The position numbers and the translations under genes are program-made. Below the pieces are notes generated by a model. That model saw nothing but the letters and a program-made list of their open reading frames with translations, was not told the DNA's origin and did no database searches. DNA of 64,000 bases, taken from Accumulibacter sp. GTDB taxonomy: Bacteria; Pseudomonadota; Gammaproteobacteria; Burkholderiales; Rhodocyclaceae. Positions 36,318 to 44,194 of this stretch are shown piece by piece (position 1 is the stretch's first letter; each line of letters opens with the position of its first letter). The DNA lies in the NCBI RefSeq assembly GCF_029255125.1, contig NZ_JAPUVR010000102.1, forward strand, positions 24,794 to 88,793, written 5' to 3'.

Positions 36318-37220
36318 ATGCTCGACCGCTTGCGTCACCCTTACTTGTTGCTCGCGCTGACGACGCTCTTCTGGTCGGGCAACATGGTGCTCGGGCGAGC
36401 CCTGCGCGGCCAGGTGCCGCCGCTCACCCTCGCCTTCTGGCGTTGGGCAATCGCTTTCCTGCTCGTCCTGCCGCTTGCCTTGCCGCACTTGCGGCAGCAG
36501 TGGCCGCTGTTGCGCCACGCCTGGCCGGCGGTCGTCATCCTCGGCCTGCTCGGCGTCGGCGGCTACAACACGCTGGCCTATATCGGTCTCAACTACACGC
36601 CGGCGACCAACGCCGTCCTGATCAACTCGTTCATCCCGATCGCCACGATCACCCTCTCCTGGGCGCTGCTGAAGAAGCGCCTGCAGCGCGTCGAATGGCT
36701 TGGCGTCCTGGTCTCGTTCGTCGGCGTCACCAGCATCGTCTGTCGCGGCGACCTGCAGACGCTCGCCACACTGAGCCCGAACGTCGGCGACTTGTGGATG
36801 CTGGGCGCGGTCTTCACCTGGGCACTCTACACCATCGGCCTGCAGTGGCGCCCGGCCGGGGTAGACCCGATGCTGCTGCTCGCCGCCCTGACCGGCGTCG
36901 GCCTGTGCCTCCTCGCTCCGGCCTATGCCTGGGAGCTTGCCCAGGGGCGGACGATCGTCGTCTCTGCCGGATCGCTCGCCGGCATTGCCTACACCGGAAT
37001 CTTTCCCGGCTTTCTCGGCTATGTCTTCTACAACCGTGCGGTGGGCGAAGTGGGTGCCAATCGGGCCAGCCTTTTCCTGCACCTGATGCCGGTGTTTGGC
37101 ACCGTCCTTTCCGCGATCTTTCTGGGCGAACTCCCGCAAGCCTACCACGCCGTCGGCATCGCCTTGATTTTCATTGGAATCTATCTGACGACGATTTTTC
37201 CCCAGACGAAACGCCGATGA
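36318..37220 (+). CDS. EamA (DMT superfamily) transporter
   Basis: The 300-residue protein has ten predicted membrane segments in two EamA repeats (LTTLFWSGNMVLGRALRG; LWMLGAVFTWALYTIGLQWR), characteristic of drug/metabolite exporters of the inner membrane. The second repeat ends in GVALIFIGIYL-like sequence. Its substrate cannot be told. Start ATG 36318 lacks a clear ribosome-binding site. It diverges from relA and its stop overlaps the mtfA start as ATGA. Confidence 0.88.
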   Translation: MLDRLRHPYLLLALTTLFWSGNMVLGRALRGQVPPLTLAFWRWAIAFLLVLPLALPHLRQQWPLLRHAWPAVVILGLLGVGGYNTLAYIGLNYTPATNAVLINSFIPIATITLSWALLKKRLQRVEWLGVLVSFVGVTSIVCRGDLQTLATLSPNVGDLWMLGAVFTWALYTIGLQWRPAGVDPMLLLAALTGVGLCLLAPAYAWELAQGRTIVVSAGSLAGIAYTGIFPGFLGYVFYNRAVGEVGANRASLFLHLMPVFGTVLSAIFLGELPQAYHAVGIALIFIGIYLTTIFPQTKRR

Positions 37221-38026
37221 TCGATAAGCTTCTTGCCTGGTGGCGCAACCGCCCGCTCACCGCCCCCATCCCTGACGGCGTCTGGCAGCGCGTCGTCGGC
37301 TCGCTGCCCTTCCTCGCCGCATTGAGCGCCGAAGAGCAGGCGCGCTTGCGTCGGCTGGCGCGTGAATTCCTCTCGAAAAAGGAATTCACACCGGTCGGCG
37401 GCGTCGTCCTCAACGACGAGATGTGCGTCTCGATCGCTGCGCAAGGCTGCCTGCCGATCCTCGAACTCGGCCTGGACTACTACCGCGGCTGGGTCGGGAT
37501 GATCGTCTATCCCGATGAATTCGTCATCCCGCGCAGCATCGAAGATGAATTCGGCGTCGTTCACGAGTACGACGAACGTGCTTCGGGTGAAGCCTGGAGC
37601 GGTGGCCCGCTGCTGATTTCCTGGCGCGACGCACAGATGGCTGGCAGCGGTTACAACGTCGTCATCCACGAGTTCGCGCACAAGCTCGACATGCTGAGCG
37701 GCGAAGCCGATGGCGTTCCACCGCTGCCCGCCGGTCTGCCACGCGCCGAATGGGAAGGCGTCTTGCTTGCCGCCTACGAAGACTTCGCGGCACGCGTCGA
37801 GGCGGTTCGGGACAACGTCGCCGAGCTGCCGTTCGACGCCTACGCGGCGGAAAACCGCGGCGAGTTCTTCGCCGTCATGAGCGAGGCTTTTTTCGAAACA
37901 CCGCTCGTCCTGCGCGCCGAATATCCTGCGCTTTACGCCCAACTCACCGCTTTCTACCGGCAGAACCCGGCAGCCCGTAGCGCTGCCAGTGCCAGCGGTA
38001 CGGCGTCCGATTGCGCTTATAATTGA
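37217..38026 (+). CDS. mtfA: MtfA-type zinc-dependent peptidase
   Basis: The 269-residue protein carries the zincin motif HEFAHKLD (HExxH) and the family sequences SIAAQGCLPIL and GEFFAVMSEAFFE. MtfA in E. coli is an aminopeptidase that inactivates the glucose repressor Mlc. No Mlc gene is here, so the local target is unknown. ATGA overlap with the EamA gene shows coupling. The last part of the gene contains TATAAT at 38018-38023 that may drive the next operon. Confidence 0.9.
   Translation: MIDKLLAWWRNRPLTAPIPDGVWQRVVGSLPFLAALSAEEQARLRRLAREFLSKKEFTPVGGVVLNDEMCVSIAAQGCLPILELGLDYYRGWVGMIVYPDEFVIPRSIEDEFGVVHEYDERASGEAWSGGPLLISWRDAQMAGSGYNVVIHEFAHKLDMLSGEADGVPPLPAGLPRAEWEGVLLAAYEDFAARVEAVRDNVAELPFDAYAAENRGEFFAVMSEAFFETPLVLRAEYPALYAQLTAFYRQNPAARSAASASGTASDCAYN
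38018..38023 (+). promoter_or_regulatory. -10 element (TATAAT) for the REC-TPR/kinase operon
   Basis: TATAAT lies in the 3' end of mtfA, about 100 bases upstream of the regulator gene. The -35 region is weak. Confidence 0.3.
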
Positions 38027-38124
38027 TCCATGACCGGTACAGACAACGACGAGCAGTGCAGGAAAGGTACGGACTGCGCCTGATTCGCCTCGTCCACCGC
38101 CAGCCCCCTTGCTTCCCAGCGTAG

Positions 38125-39756
38125 ATGCGCGCGCACATGGCCCAGCAGACCCCGTACAGCGACAAGCGCTTCCTGATCCTCGACGACCAGGCGGAAATGC
38201 GCAGTTCGTTGCGCAGCCAGGTCGGCAGCCTGGGCTGCGAGCAGGTAACGACCGCCGCGTCGGTGCGCGACGCCCTGCAGAAACTCAGCGTCGGCAGCGT
38301 GGACGTGATCCTCTGCGATTTCTATCTCGGCGGCGGCACCGATGGTCAGCAGTTCCTCGAGTACCTGCGCACCCGCCGGATCATCGGGCGCGGCGTGCTG
38401 TTCATCATGGTCACGGCTGAAAAAGGCTATGAAAGCGTCGTTACTGCTGCCGAATGCCTGCCCGACGACTATCTGCTCAAACCGTTTACCGCCGATGCAC
38501 TGCGCCAGCGCCTCGAGCGCCTGCTTGAGCGCAAGCGCCGCCTGGCGCGTATCGACCAGTTGCAGGATGCCGGCAACTGGATCGGCGCTGCCAGTGCCTG
38601 CGACGAAATCATCGCCGCGCGCGACCGCTACCTGGTCGACGCCCTGCGCATCAAGGGCAACGCGCTGGTTCAGGCCCGGCAGGCGGACAACGCGATCGCC
38701 TTCTACCGCCAGGTTCTCAGCATGCGGCCGCTGCCCTGGGCGAAACTCGGTCTGGCGCGTGCGCTGCAGCAACAGGGCAGCGCTGAAGCGGCGAAGCAGG
38801 TTCTCGGCGAGTTGATCGACGCAGCGCCCAAGCTGACCGCCGCGTACGATCTGCTCGGCAAACTGCATCAGGACAGTGGCAACACCGACGCGGCAATCGA
38901 GATCCTCGACAAGGCGTGCCGCGTCGCACCAAATTCGCTTGCCCGCCAGCGCTCGATCGCCGCGGTCGCCGAGCAGAAGGGCGACTTCGCGCGCGTCGAA
39001 CAGGCGCTTGGCCAGGTGATCAGGAAGACCCGCCACTCACCGCTACGCGAAACGGCAGACTTCGCCCGCCTCGGCAACGCTTACTGTGAAATGGGCGAGG
39101 CTGGCAAGGCGGTTGACCTGCTCGAAGAAGCGCGTGCAACTGGCAAGGAAGCTGCCGCCGATCCGCTGCTGGCGGCGGTCGAAGCGATTGCCCAGAAAAA
39201 GGCGGGAAACGCTGAAAAAGCCGCCGCCGCACTTGAACGCGCACTCCAGGCGGACCCGGCGGCGCTCACCGACGACGCCGCGCTGAACCTTGCGCGCGCG
39301 TGCCTGCTGGCGGGCCGGCAAGACTCGGCGCAGGGTATCCTGCGCCGGCTTGTGCAGGGAAATCCGGAGGCAAAGCAACTGCACGAACGAATCACCGCCG
39401 TCCTCCGCGACAACGGCGCGCCCGATCTGGCCGAGCAACTCGTTGCTGAGAGCATTCGCGAGATTGTCCAGCTCAACAACGAAGCGGTGCGCCGCGCCAA
39501 GGCAGGCGATGTTGCAGCGGCGGGCGAAATGCTCTGCGAGGCTGCACATCGTCTGCCGACCAATCTGCAAATCATGGCCAACGCGGCGCTCGTCGTCTAT
39601 CTCGACATTTTCCGCAACGGGCTCGACAGCGAAAAACTGCGCTCGGCGCAGGCTTTTCAGCAAGCCGTTCAGGCGCAGCAGCCAAACCACCCGAAGCTGG
39701 CCGAGATCGCCGCGCTGGTCGAGCAAGTCCGCAGCAAGTACGCGCGCAGCGACTAG
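38125..39756 (+). CDS. Response regulator with C-terminal TPR-like repeats
   Basis: The 543-residue protein has an N-terminal receiver domain (FLILDDQAEMRSSLRSQVG, phosphoacceptor aspartate in VILCDFYLGGGTDG, and lysine in DDYLLKPFTADAL). The remaining 400 residues are alanine-rich helical repeats of TPR type (AIAFYRQVLSMRPLPWAKLGLARALQQQGSAEAAKQVL; AYDLLGKLHQDSGNTDAAIEILDKACRVAP), which suggest protein-protein output rather than DNA binding. ATG 38125 or 38137 could be the start; neither has a good ribosome-binding site. A small histidine kinase follows two bases after the stop. Confidence 0.85.
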   Translation: MRAHMAQQTPYSDKRFLILDDQAEMRSSLRSQVGSLGCEQVTTAASVRDALQKLSVGSVDVILCDFYLGGGTDGQQFLEYLRTRRIIGRGVLFIMVTAEKGYESVVTAAECLPDDYLLKPFTADALRQRLERLLERKRRLARIDQLQDAGNWIGAASACDEIIAARDRYLVDALRIKGNALVQARQADNAIAFYRQVLSMRPLPWAKLGLARALQQQGSAEAAKQVLGELIDAAPKLTAAYDLLGKLHQDSGNTDAAIEILDKACRVAPNSLARQRSIAAVAEQKGDFARVEQALGQVIRKTRHSPLRETADFARLGNAYCEMGEAGKAVDLLEEARATGKEAAADPLLAAVEAIAQKKAGNAEKAAAALERALQADPAALTDDAALNLARACLLAGRQDSAQGILRRLVQGNPEAKQLHERITAVLRDNGAPDLAEQLVAESIREIVQLNNEAVRRAKAGDVAAAGEMLCEAAHRLPTNLQIMANAALVVYLDIFRNGLDSEKLRSAQAFQQAVQAQQPNHPKLAEIAALVEQVRSKYARSD

Positions 39757-39758
39757 GC

Positions 39759-40370
39759 ATGGAGTTCGTCGACCTCGCGGCACTTACCGTGCATGGCGTC
39801 AAGAACCGTCTGGCCATTCTTGCCGCGCGCGCGGAAGCCAGAGGCGATCGCGAGACGCTGCGCGACGCGCTGGAGGCGGCCGCCACCCTCAGCCGCCTGC
39901 TCGCTTGCTACAAGGCCGAGAAAGGGCAACTGACAGCCGACATCGAGGCGTGCACACCGGCCGATCTGGTCGCCGAGCTGGTCGCCGAAGTCCGCCAGCA
40001 GACAGCCTTGACCATCAGCGCCGAACTCGAGAGCGCGCCCGAACTCTGGTTTTACGACGAACACCTGATTCGCATGGTTATCCGCGACGCGATCTACAAC
40101 GCGCTGCGCTACGCCCGCCGCGAGGTCATCATCGCTGCGCGCACGCGCGCCGGCTGGCTGGACCTCGGCGTGCGCGACGACGGGCCCGGCTACCCGCCGC
40201 AAATCCTCGCTCGCGCCGCCGGCAGTTGGCCGCTCAGCCGGGAAGGGACCGGCCTCGGCCTGTACCTCGCCGACCGCGTGGCTGCCCTGCATTGCAACGG
40301 CGAGCGGCATGGTCGCGTCGAACTGGCCAACTCGGGTGGCGCGGCTTTCCACCTGCTGCTGCCCGAGTAG
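39759..40370 (+). CDS. Miniature soluble histidine kinase
   Basis: At 203 residues this is little more than a kinase core. A likely H-box is LTVHGVKNRLAIL (His12), followed by a short dimerisation helix pair and a HATPase_c domain with N-box RDAIYNALRYA, G1 DDGPGYP and G2 GTGLGLYLAD. There is no sensor domain and no membrane segment, so another protein must supply the signal. It starts two bases after the REC-TPR gene and is almost surely its cognate kinase. Confidence 0.85.
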   Translation: MEFVDLAALTVHGVKNRLAILAARAEARGDRETLRDALEAAATLSRLLACYKAEKGQLTADIEACTPADLVAELVAEVRQQTALTISAELESAPELWFYDEHLIRMVIRDAIYNALRYARREVIIAARTRAGWLDLGVRDDGPGYPPQILARAAGSWPLSREGTGLGLYLADRVAALHCNGERHGRVELANSGGAAFHLLLPE

Positions 40371-40671
40371 AAACGCCGGTCGGCGCGAAGGTGACCGATG
40401 CTCGGCAGTTGGCCGGCAAAAAGCGGAAGACGGGGTCAGGCAGCAACGAGGTGCGCGGGGAGAAGAAGGGCGTAGCTTTGGCGCGCAAGAGCCAGCGCCG
40501 ACGACAGATCAGGAGAACGACTTCGTCGGCGCTGGAAACCACCCGAGCGGGCGGCGCAAGCTTGCCGCCAGAGGCTGGGCAAGAATATCCCGAATGACTT
40601 TCCGTTGCTGCCGCCGGGACTGCGGGACGGGAAATCTGGCGTCGCCGGAGGCGTAGACGCGCACGGCTGAA
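40371..40671. other. Gene-free convergent region with a 13-bp perfect hairpin
   Basis: This 301-base stretch between the kinase gene and hupB holds no convincing gene. CCAGCGCCGACGA at 40492-40504 and TCGTCGGCGCTGG at 40523-40535 form a perfect 13-bp inverted repeat with an 18-base loop, which may be a terminator or part of a repeat element. Confidence 0.5.
40492..40535. terminator. 13-bp perfect inverted repeat between kinase gene and hupB
   Basis: The stem arms are 40492-40504 and 40523-40535. It lies between two converging genes and lacks a T-tract, so termination is a guess. Confidence 0.35.
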
Positions 40672-40956
40672 CTACTCGTCCTTCCCGGCAACTCTGGTCT
40701 TGAAGCCGGCACCCGCCGTGAACTTGGGTACCGTTGTCTGCGGAATCATGATCTTGGCGCCGGTCTTCGGGTTCTTCCCCTCGCGCGCGGCGCGCCCGCT
40801 CGCTCTGAACGAGCCAAAACCCACCAGCGTGACGGTCTCGCCCTCGGCAACTGCGTCGACAATCGTGTCGACCACCGCGTCCAGAGCTTTCGCACAGGTT
40901 GCCTTGGAGAGTTCAGTGCGGGCCGCAATCGCGTCGATCAATTCAGATTTGTTCAT
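40672..40956 (-). CDS. hupB: DNA-binding protein HU
   Basis: The 94-residue protein is a complete HU: MNKSELIDAIAARTELSKATCAKALDA-type N-terminus, VTLVGFGSF, and the DNA-binding arm GRNPKTG-like KNPKTGAKIMIPQTTVPKFTAG. HU bends and compacts DNA. The start ATG has AGGAGA upstream. The upstream region carries an 11-bp direct repeat (AATTCTGGCAT). Confidence 0.96.
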   Translation of the reverse strand: MNKSELIDAIAARTELSKATCAKALDAVVDTIVDAVAEGETVTLVGFGSFRASGRAAREGKNPKTGAKIMIPQTTVPKFTAGAGFKTRVAGKDE

Positions 40957-40994
40957 GATGTCTCCTGTGGTGGTTGAGTGCCCTGCAAACCTTC

Positions 40995-41054
40995 AATTCT
41001 GGCATTCCAGGGGCGGCAAAGGAAGCGAAACACGCAAAACGCAAATTCTGGCAT
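40995..41054. repeat. 11-bp direct repeat upstream of hupB
   Basis: AATTCTGGCAT occurs at 40995-41005 and again at 41044-41054, 49 bases apart (close to five helical turns), in the promoter region of hupB. It could be a pair of regulator sites. Confidence 0.4.
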
Positions 41055-41112
41055 GGAATTGGACGGGTCAGCAGAATTTTTCCGCGCTGCAGCAAGCCAG
41101 TCCTCGGCGCGC

Positions 41113-43956
41113 TCAGCGCCGCGCCAAGAGCGGCGCCAGGAAGCGACCGCTGTGGCTTTCGGCAATGCGCGCAATCTGCTCGGGCGTGCCCGCGGCGAGC
41201 AGGCGACCGCCGCCGTCGCCGCCGTCCGGGCCAAGGTCGATCAACCAGTCGGCGGTCTTCACGACATCGAGGTTGTGCTCGATGACGACGACCGTGTTGC
41301 CATGATCGACCAGACGATGGAGAACCCGCAATAACATTTCGATATCCTGGAAGTGCAGACCGGTGGTCGGCTCGTCGAGAATGTAGAGCGTCTTGCCGGT
41401 GTCGCGCTTGGACAGTTCGAGCGCCAGCTTGACGCGTTGCGCTTCGCCGCCGGAGAGCGTGGTCGCCGCCTGACCGAGCGTGATGTAGCTCAGGCCGACA
41501 TCGACCAGGGTCTGCAGCTTGCGTGCGACGACCGGCACGGCGGCGAAGAAAACGTGCGCCGCTTCGACCGTCATCTGCAGCACATCGTGGATGTTCTCTC
41601 CCTTGTACCTGACCTCCAGCGTTTCGCGGTTGTAGCGTTTGCCCCGGCAAACGTCGCAGGGCACATAAACGTCTGGCAGAAAGTGCATTTCCACCTTGAG
41701 GACACCGTCGCCCTGGCAAGCCTCGCAGCGTCCGCCCTTGACGTTGAAGGAAAAGCGCCCGGCTGCGTAGCCGCGGGAGCGCGCTTCGGGGACGCCGGCA
41801 AAGAGTTCCCGAATCGGCGTCAGCAGGCCGGTGTAGGTCGCCGGGTTGGAGCGCGGCGTGCGCCCGATCGGGCTCTGATCGACGTTGATCACCTTGTCGA
41901 ACTGCTCGAGGCCGACAATTTCGTCGTGCGCAGCGGGTTCCCCGGTCGAGCCATAGAGACGGCGCGCGGCGGCGGCGTAAAGCGTGTCGTTGATCAGGGT
42001 CGACTTGCCCGAACCGGAGACGCCGGTAACGCAGGTGAACAGACCGAGCGGCAGGGCGACCGTGACGTTCTTCAGGTTGTTGCCGCGCGCTCCGACGATC
42101 GTCAGCATCCTGTCCGCCTGCGGCGGCCGGCGCTGTTCACGCGGGCTGATCTGGCGCCGGCCGGCGAGGTAATCGCCAGTCAGCGAAGCCGGGTTGCCGA
42201 TGATCGCCTGCGGGCTGCCCTCGGCAACGATGAAGCCGCCGTGCACGCCGGCGCCCGGCCCGATGTCGACCACATGGTCGGCGTGGCGGATCGCGTCCTC
42301 GTCGTGCTCGACGACGATCACCGTGTTGCCGATGTCGCGCAGATGCTGCAGCGTCTTCAGCAGGCGGGCGTTGTCGCGCTGGTGCAGGCCGATCGACGGT
42401 TCGTCGAGGACGTACATGACACCGGTCAGGCCGGAACCGATCTGTGAGGCGAGCCGGATGCGCTGTGCCTCGCCGCCGGACAGCGTTTCGGCCGAACGGT
42501 CGAGCGACAGGTAGTCGAGTCCGACGTCGATCAGAAACTGCAGGCGACTGACGATTTCCTTCAGCACCTTCTCGGCGATCTGCGCCTTGTTGCCCGGGAG
42601 CTGCAAGGCGAGAAAATAGCCGCGCGCTTCGGCCAGCGGCAGACGGCTGATTTCGTGCAAGGTGCGCGCCTTGTCGCGCGTGCCGACGCGCACATTGCGC
42701 GCTTCTTCGCGCAGGCGGCTGCCGGCGCATGCCGGGCAGACCCGATTGCTGATCAGGCGCGCCAGATCCTCACGCACGCTGTGCGAATCGGTCTCGCGGT
42801 AGCGCCGTTCGAGGTTGACGACGATGCCTTCGAAGCTGTGCCGGCGGACGCTCGTCTGGCCACGCTCGTTCACATAGCGAAAGGGCAGCTCCTCGCGCCC
42901 GGAACCGTAGAGGATGACTTGCCGGAAGTTTTCCGGCAAGTCGCGAAACGGCGTGTCTACAGCAACACCGTAGTGCTCGGCGAGCGAGCAGAGCATCTGG
43001 AAGTAGAACGGTGTGCGCCGATCCCAGCCGCGGATTGCGCCGGCGGCGAGCGACAGTTCGGGATGCACAACGATGCGCTGCGGGTCGAAGAACTGGATGA
43101 CGCCGAGTCCATCGCATTTCGGGCAGGCGCCGAGCGGGCTGTTGAACGAGAAGATGCGCGGTTCGAGTTCGGACAGCGAGTAGGTGCACGCCGGACAGGC
43201 GAAACGGGCGGAGAACAGGTGTTCGTGCGCGCTGTCCATCTCCAGTGCGATGGCGCGTCCGTCGGCCTGACGCAAAGCGGTCTCGAACGACTCGGCCAGG
43301 CGCTGGCGCATGTCGTCGCGCACGCGCAGGCGATCGACGACGACATCGACGCTGTGTTTTTGCGTCCTGGCGAGCTTCGGCAGCGCGTCCATTTCGTAAA
43401 TCCCGCCGTCGATGCGCAGGCGAACGAAGCCCTGCGCGCGCAGTTCGGCGAACAGCTCGATCTGTTCGCCCTTGCGGTTGGCGACGACCGGGGCCAGGAT
43501 CATCATCCGCGAACCCTCGGGCAGCGCCAGAACGTGGTCGACCATTTGCGCAACGGTTTGCGCGGCAAGCGGCTGTTGGTGCTCAGGGCAGTAGGGCGTA
43601 CCGGCGCGCGCGTAGAGCAGGCGCAGGTAATCGTGAATCTCGGTCACCGTGCCGACCGTCGAACGCGGGTTATGGCTGGTCGCTTTCTGCTCGATCGAGA
43701 TGGCCGGTGAGAGGCCTTCGATCAGATCGACATCCGGCTTTTCCATGCGCTGGAGGAACTGCCGGGCGTAAGCTGACAAGGACTCGACGTAGCGCCGCTG
43801 CCCTTCCGCGTAAAGCGTGTCGAAGGCGAGCGACGACTTGCCCGAGCCTGACAGACCGGTAATCACGACCAAGCGGTTGCGCGGCAGGTCAAGATTGATA
43901 TTCTTCAGGTTATGTGTGCGCGCCCCGCGGATCCTGATCAGCTTCGTTTCGTCCAT
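41113..43956 (-). CDS. uvrA: UvrABC excinuclease subunit A
   Basis: UvrA recognises bulky DNA lesions and loads UvrB. The 947-residue protein has two ABC modules: Walker [13 protein letters not shown] near residue 35 and [11 protein letters not shown] near residue 650, signature [12 protein letters not shown] and [12 protein letters not shown], and zinc fingers ([16 protein letters not shown] and [14 protein letters not shown]). The ATG at 43956 gives the standard N-terminus ([14 protein letters not shown]); a longer frame into the leader is spurious. It has a strong promoter but no SOS box that I can see. Confidence 0.98.
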   Translation of the reverse strand: MDETKLIRIRGARTHNLKNINLDLPRNRLVVITGLSGSGKSSLAFDTLYAEGQRRYVESLSAYARQFLQRMEKPDVDLIEGLSPAISIEQKATSHNPRSTVGTVTEIHDYLRLLYARAGTPYCPEHQQPLAAQTVAQMVDHVLALPEGSRMMILAPVVANRKGEQIELFAELRAQGFVRLRIDGGIYEMDALPKLARTQKHSVDVVVDRLRVRDDMRQRLAESFETALRQADGRAIALEMDSAHEHLFSARFACPACTYSLSELEPRIFSFNSPLGACPKCDGLGVIQFFDPQRIVVHPELSLAAGAIRGWDRRTPFYFQMLCSLAEHYGVAVDTPFRDLPENFRQVILYGSGREELPFRYVNERGQTSVRRHSFEGIVVNLERRYRETDSHSVREDLARLISNRVCPACAGSRLREEARNVRVGTRDKARTLHEISRLPLAEARGYFLALQLPGNKAQIAEKVLKEIVSRLQFLIDVGLDYLSLDRSAETLSGGEAQRIRLASQIGSGLTGVMYVLDEPSIGLHQRDNARLLKTLQHLRDIGNTVIVVEHDEDAIRHADHVVDIGPGAGVHGGFIVAEGSPQAIIGNPASLTGDYLAGRRQISPREQRRPPQADRMLTIVGARGNNLKNVTVALPLGLFTCVTGVSGSGKSTLINDTLYAAAARRLYGSTGEPAAHDEIVGLEQFDKVINVDQSPIGRTPRSNPATYTGLLTPIRELFAGVPEARSRGYAAGRFSFNVKGGRCEACQGDGVLKVEMHFLPDVYVPCDVCRGKRYNRETLEVRYKGENIHDVLQMTVEAAHVFFAAVPVVARKLQTLVDVGLSYITLGQAATTLSGGEAQRVKLALELSKRDTGKTLYILDEPTTGLHFQDIEMLLRVLHRLVDHGNTVVVIEHNLDVVKTADWLIDLGPDGGDGGGRLLAAGTPEQIARIAESHSGRFLAPLLARR

Positions 43957-44043
43957 GATGGGTCGCCGCAGCGCGGCGTCGGCTAACCTGCGCAGTGCAG
44001 GAGGGGGGAGAATCGGGGAAGCAAGTCCGCCGCCAGGCGGCGC

Positions 44044-44073
44044 AGTATAGGTGCCTCGATCGACAAGCGTCAA
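44044..44073 (-). promoter_or_regulatory. uvrA promoter
   Basis: On the minus strand TTGACG (44073-44068) and TATACT (44049-44044) are separated by 18 bases; each matches consensus at five of six positions. The leader to the ATG would be about 80 bases. No CTGT-N8-ACAG LexA box overlaps it. Confidence 0.65.
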
Positions 44074-44194
44074 CGAGCTGACATCCCGCTCCACTAGTCG
44101 CCCGTTCGAGTCGCCGCCGGGTGCCTTTGGCGAAGCGCGCTGGCGGCCGCGAGGCCCATCGTGATGCGCTCAGCGCTACGCGTCGATCGCGGGC

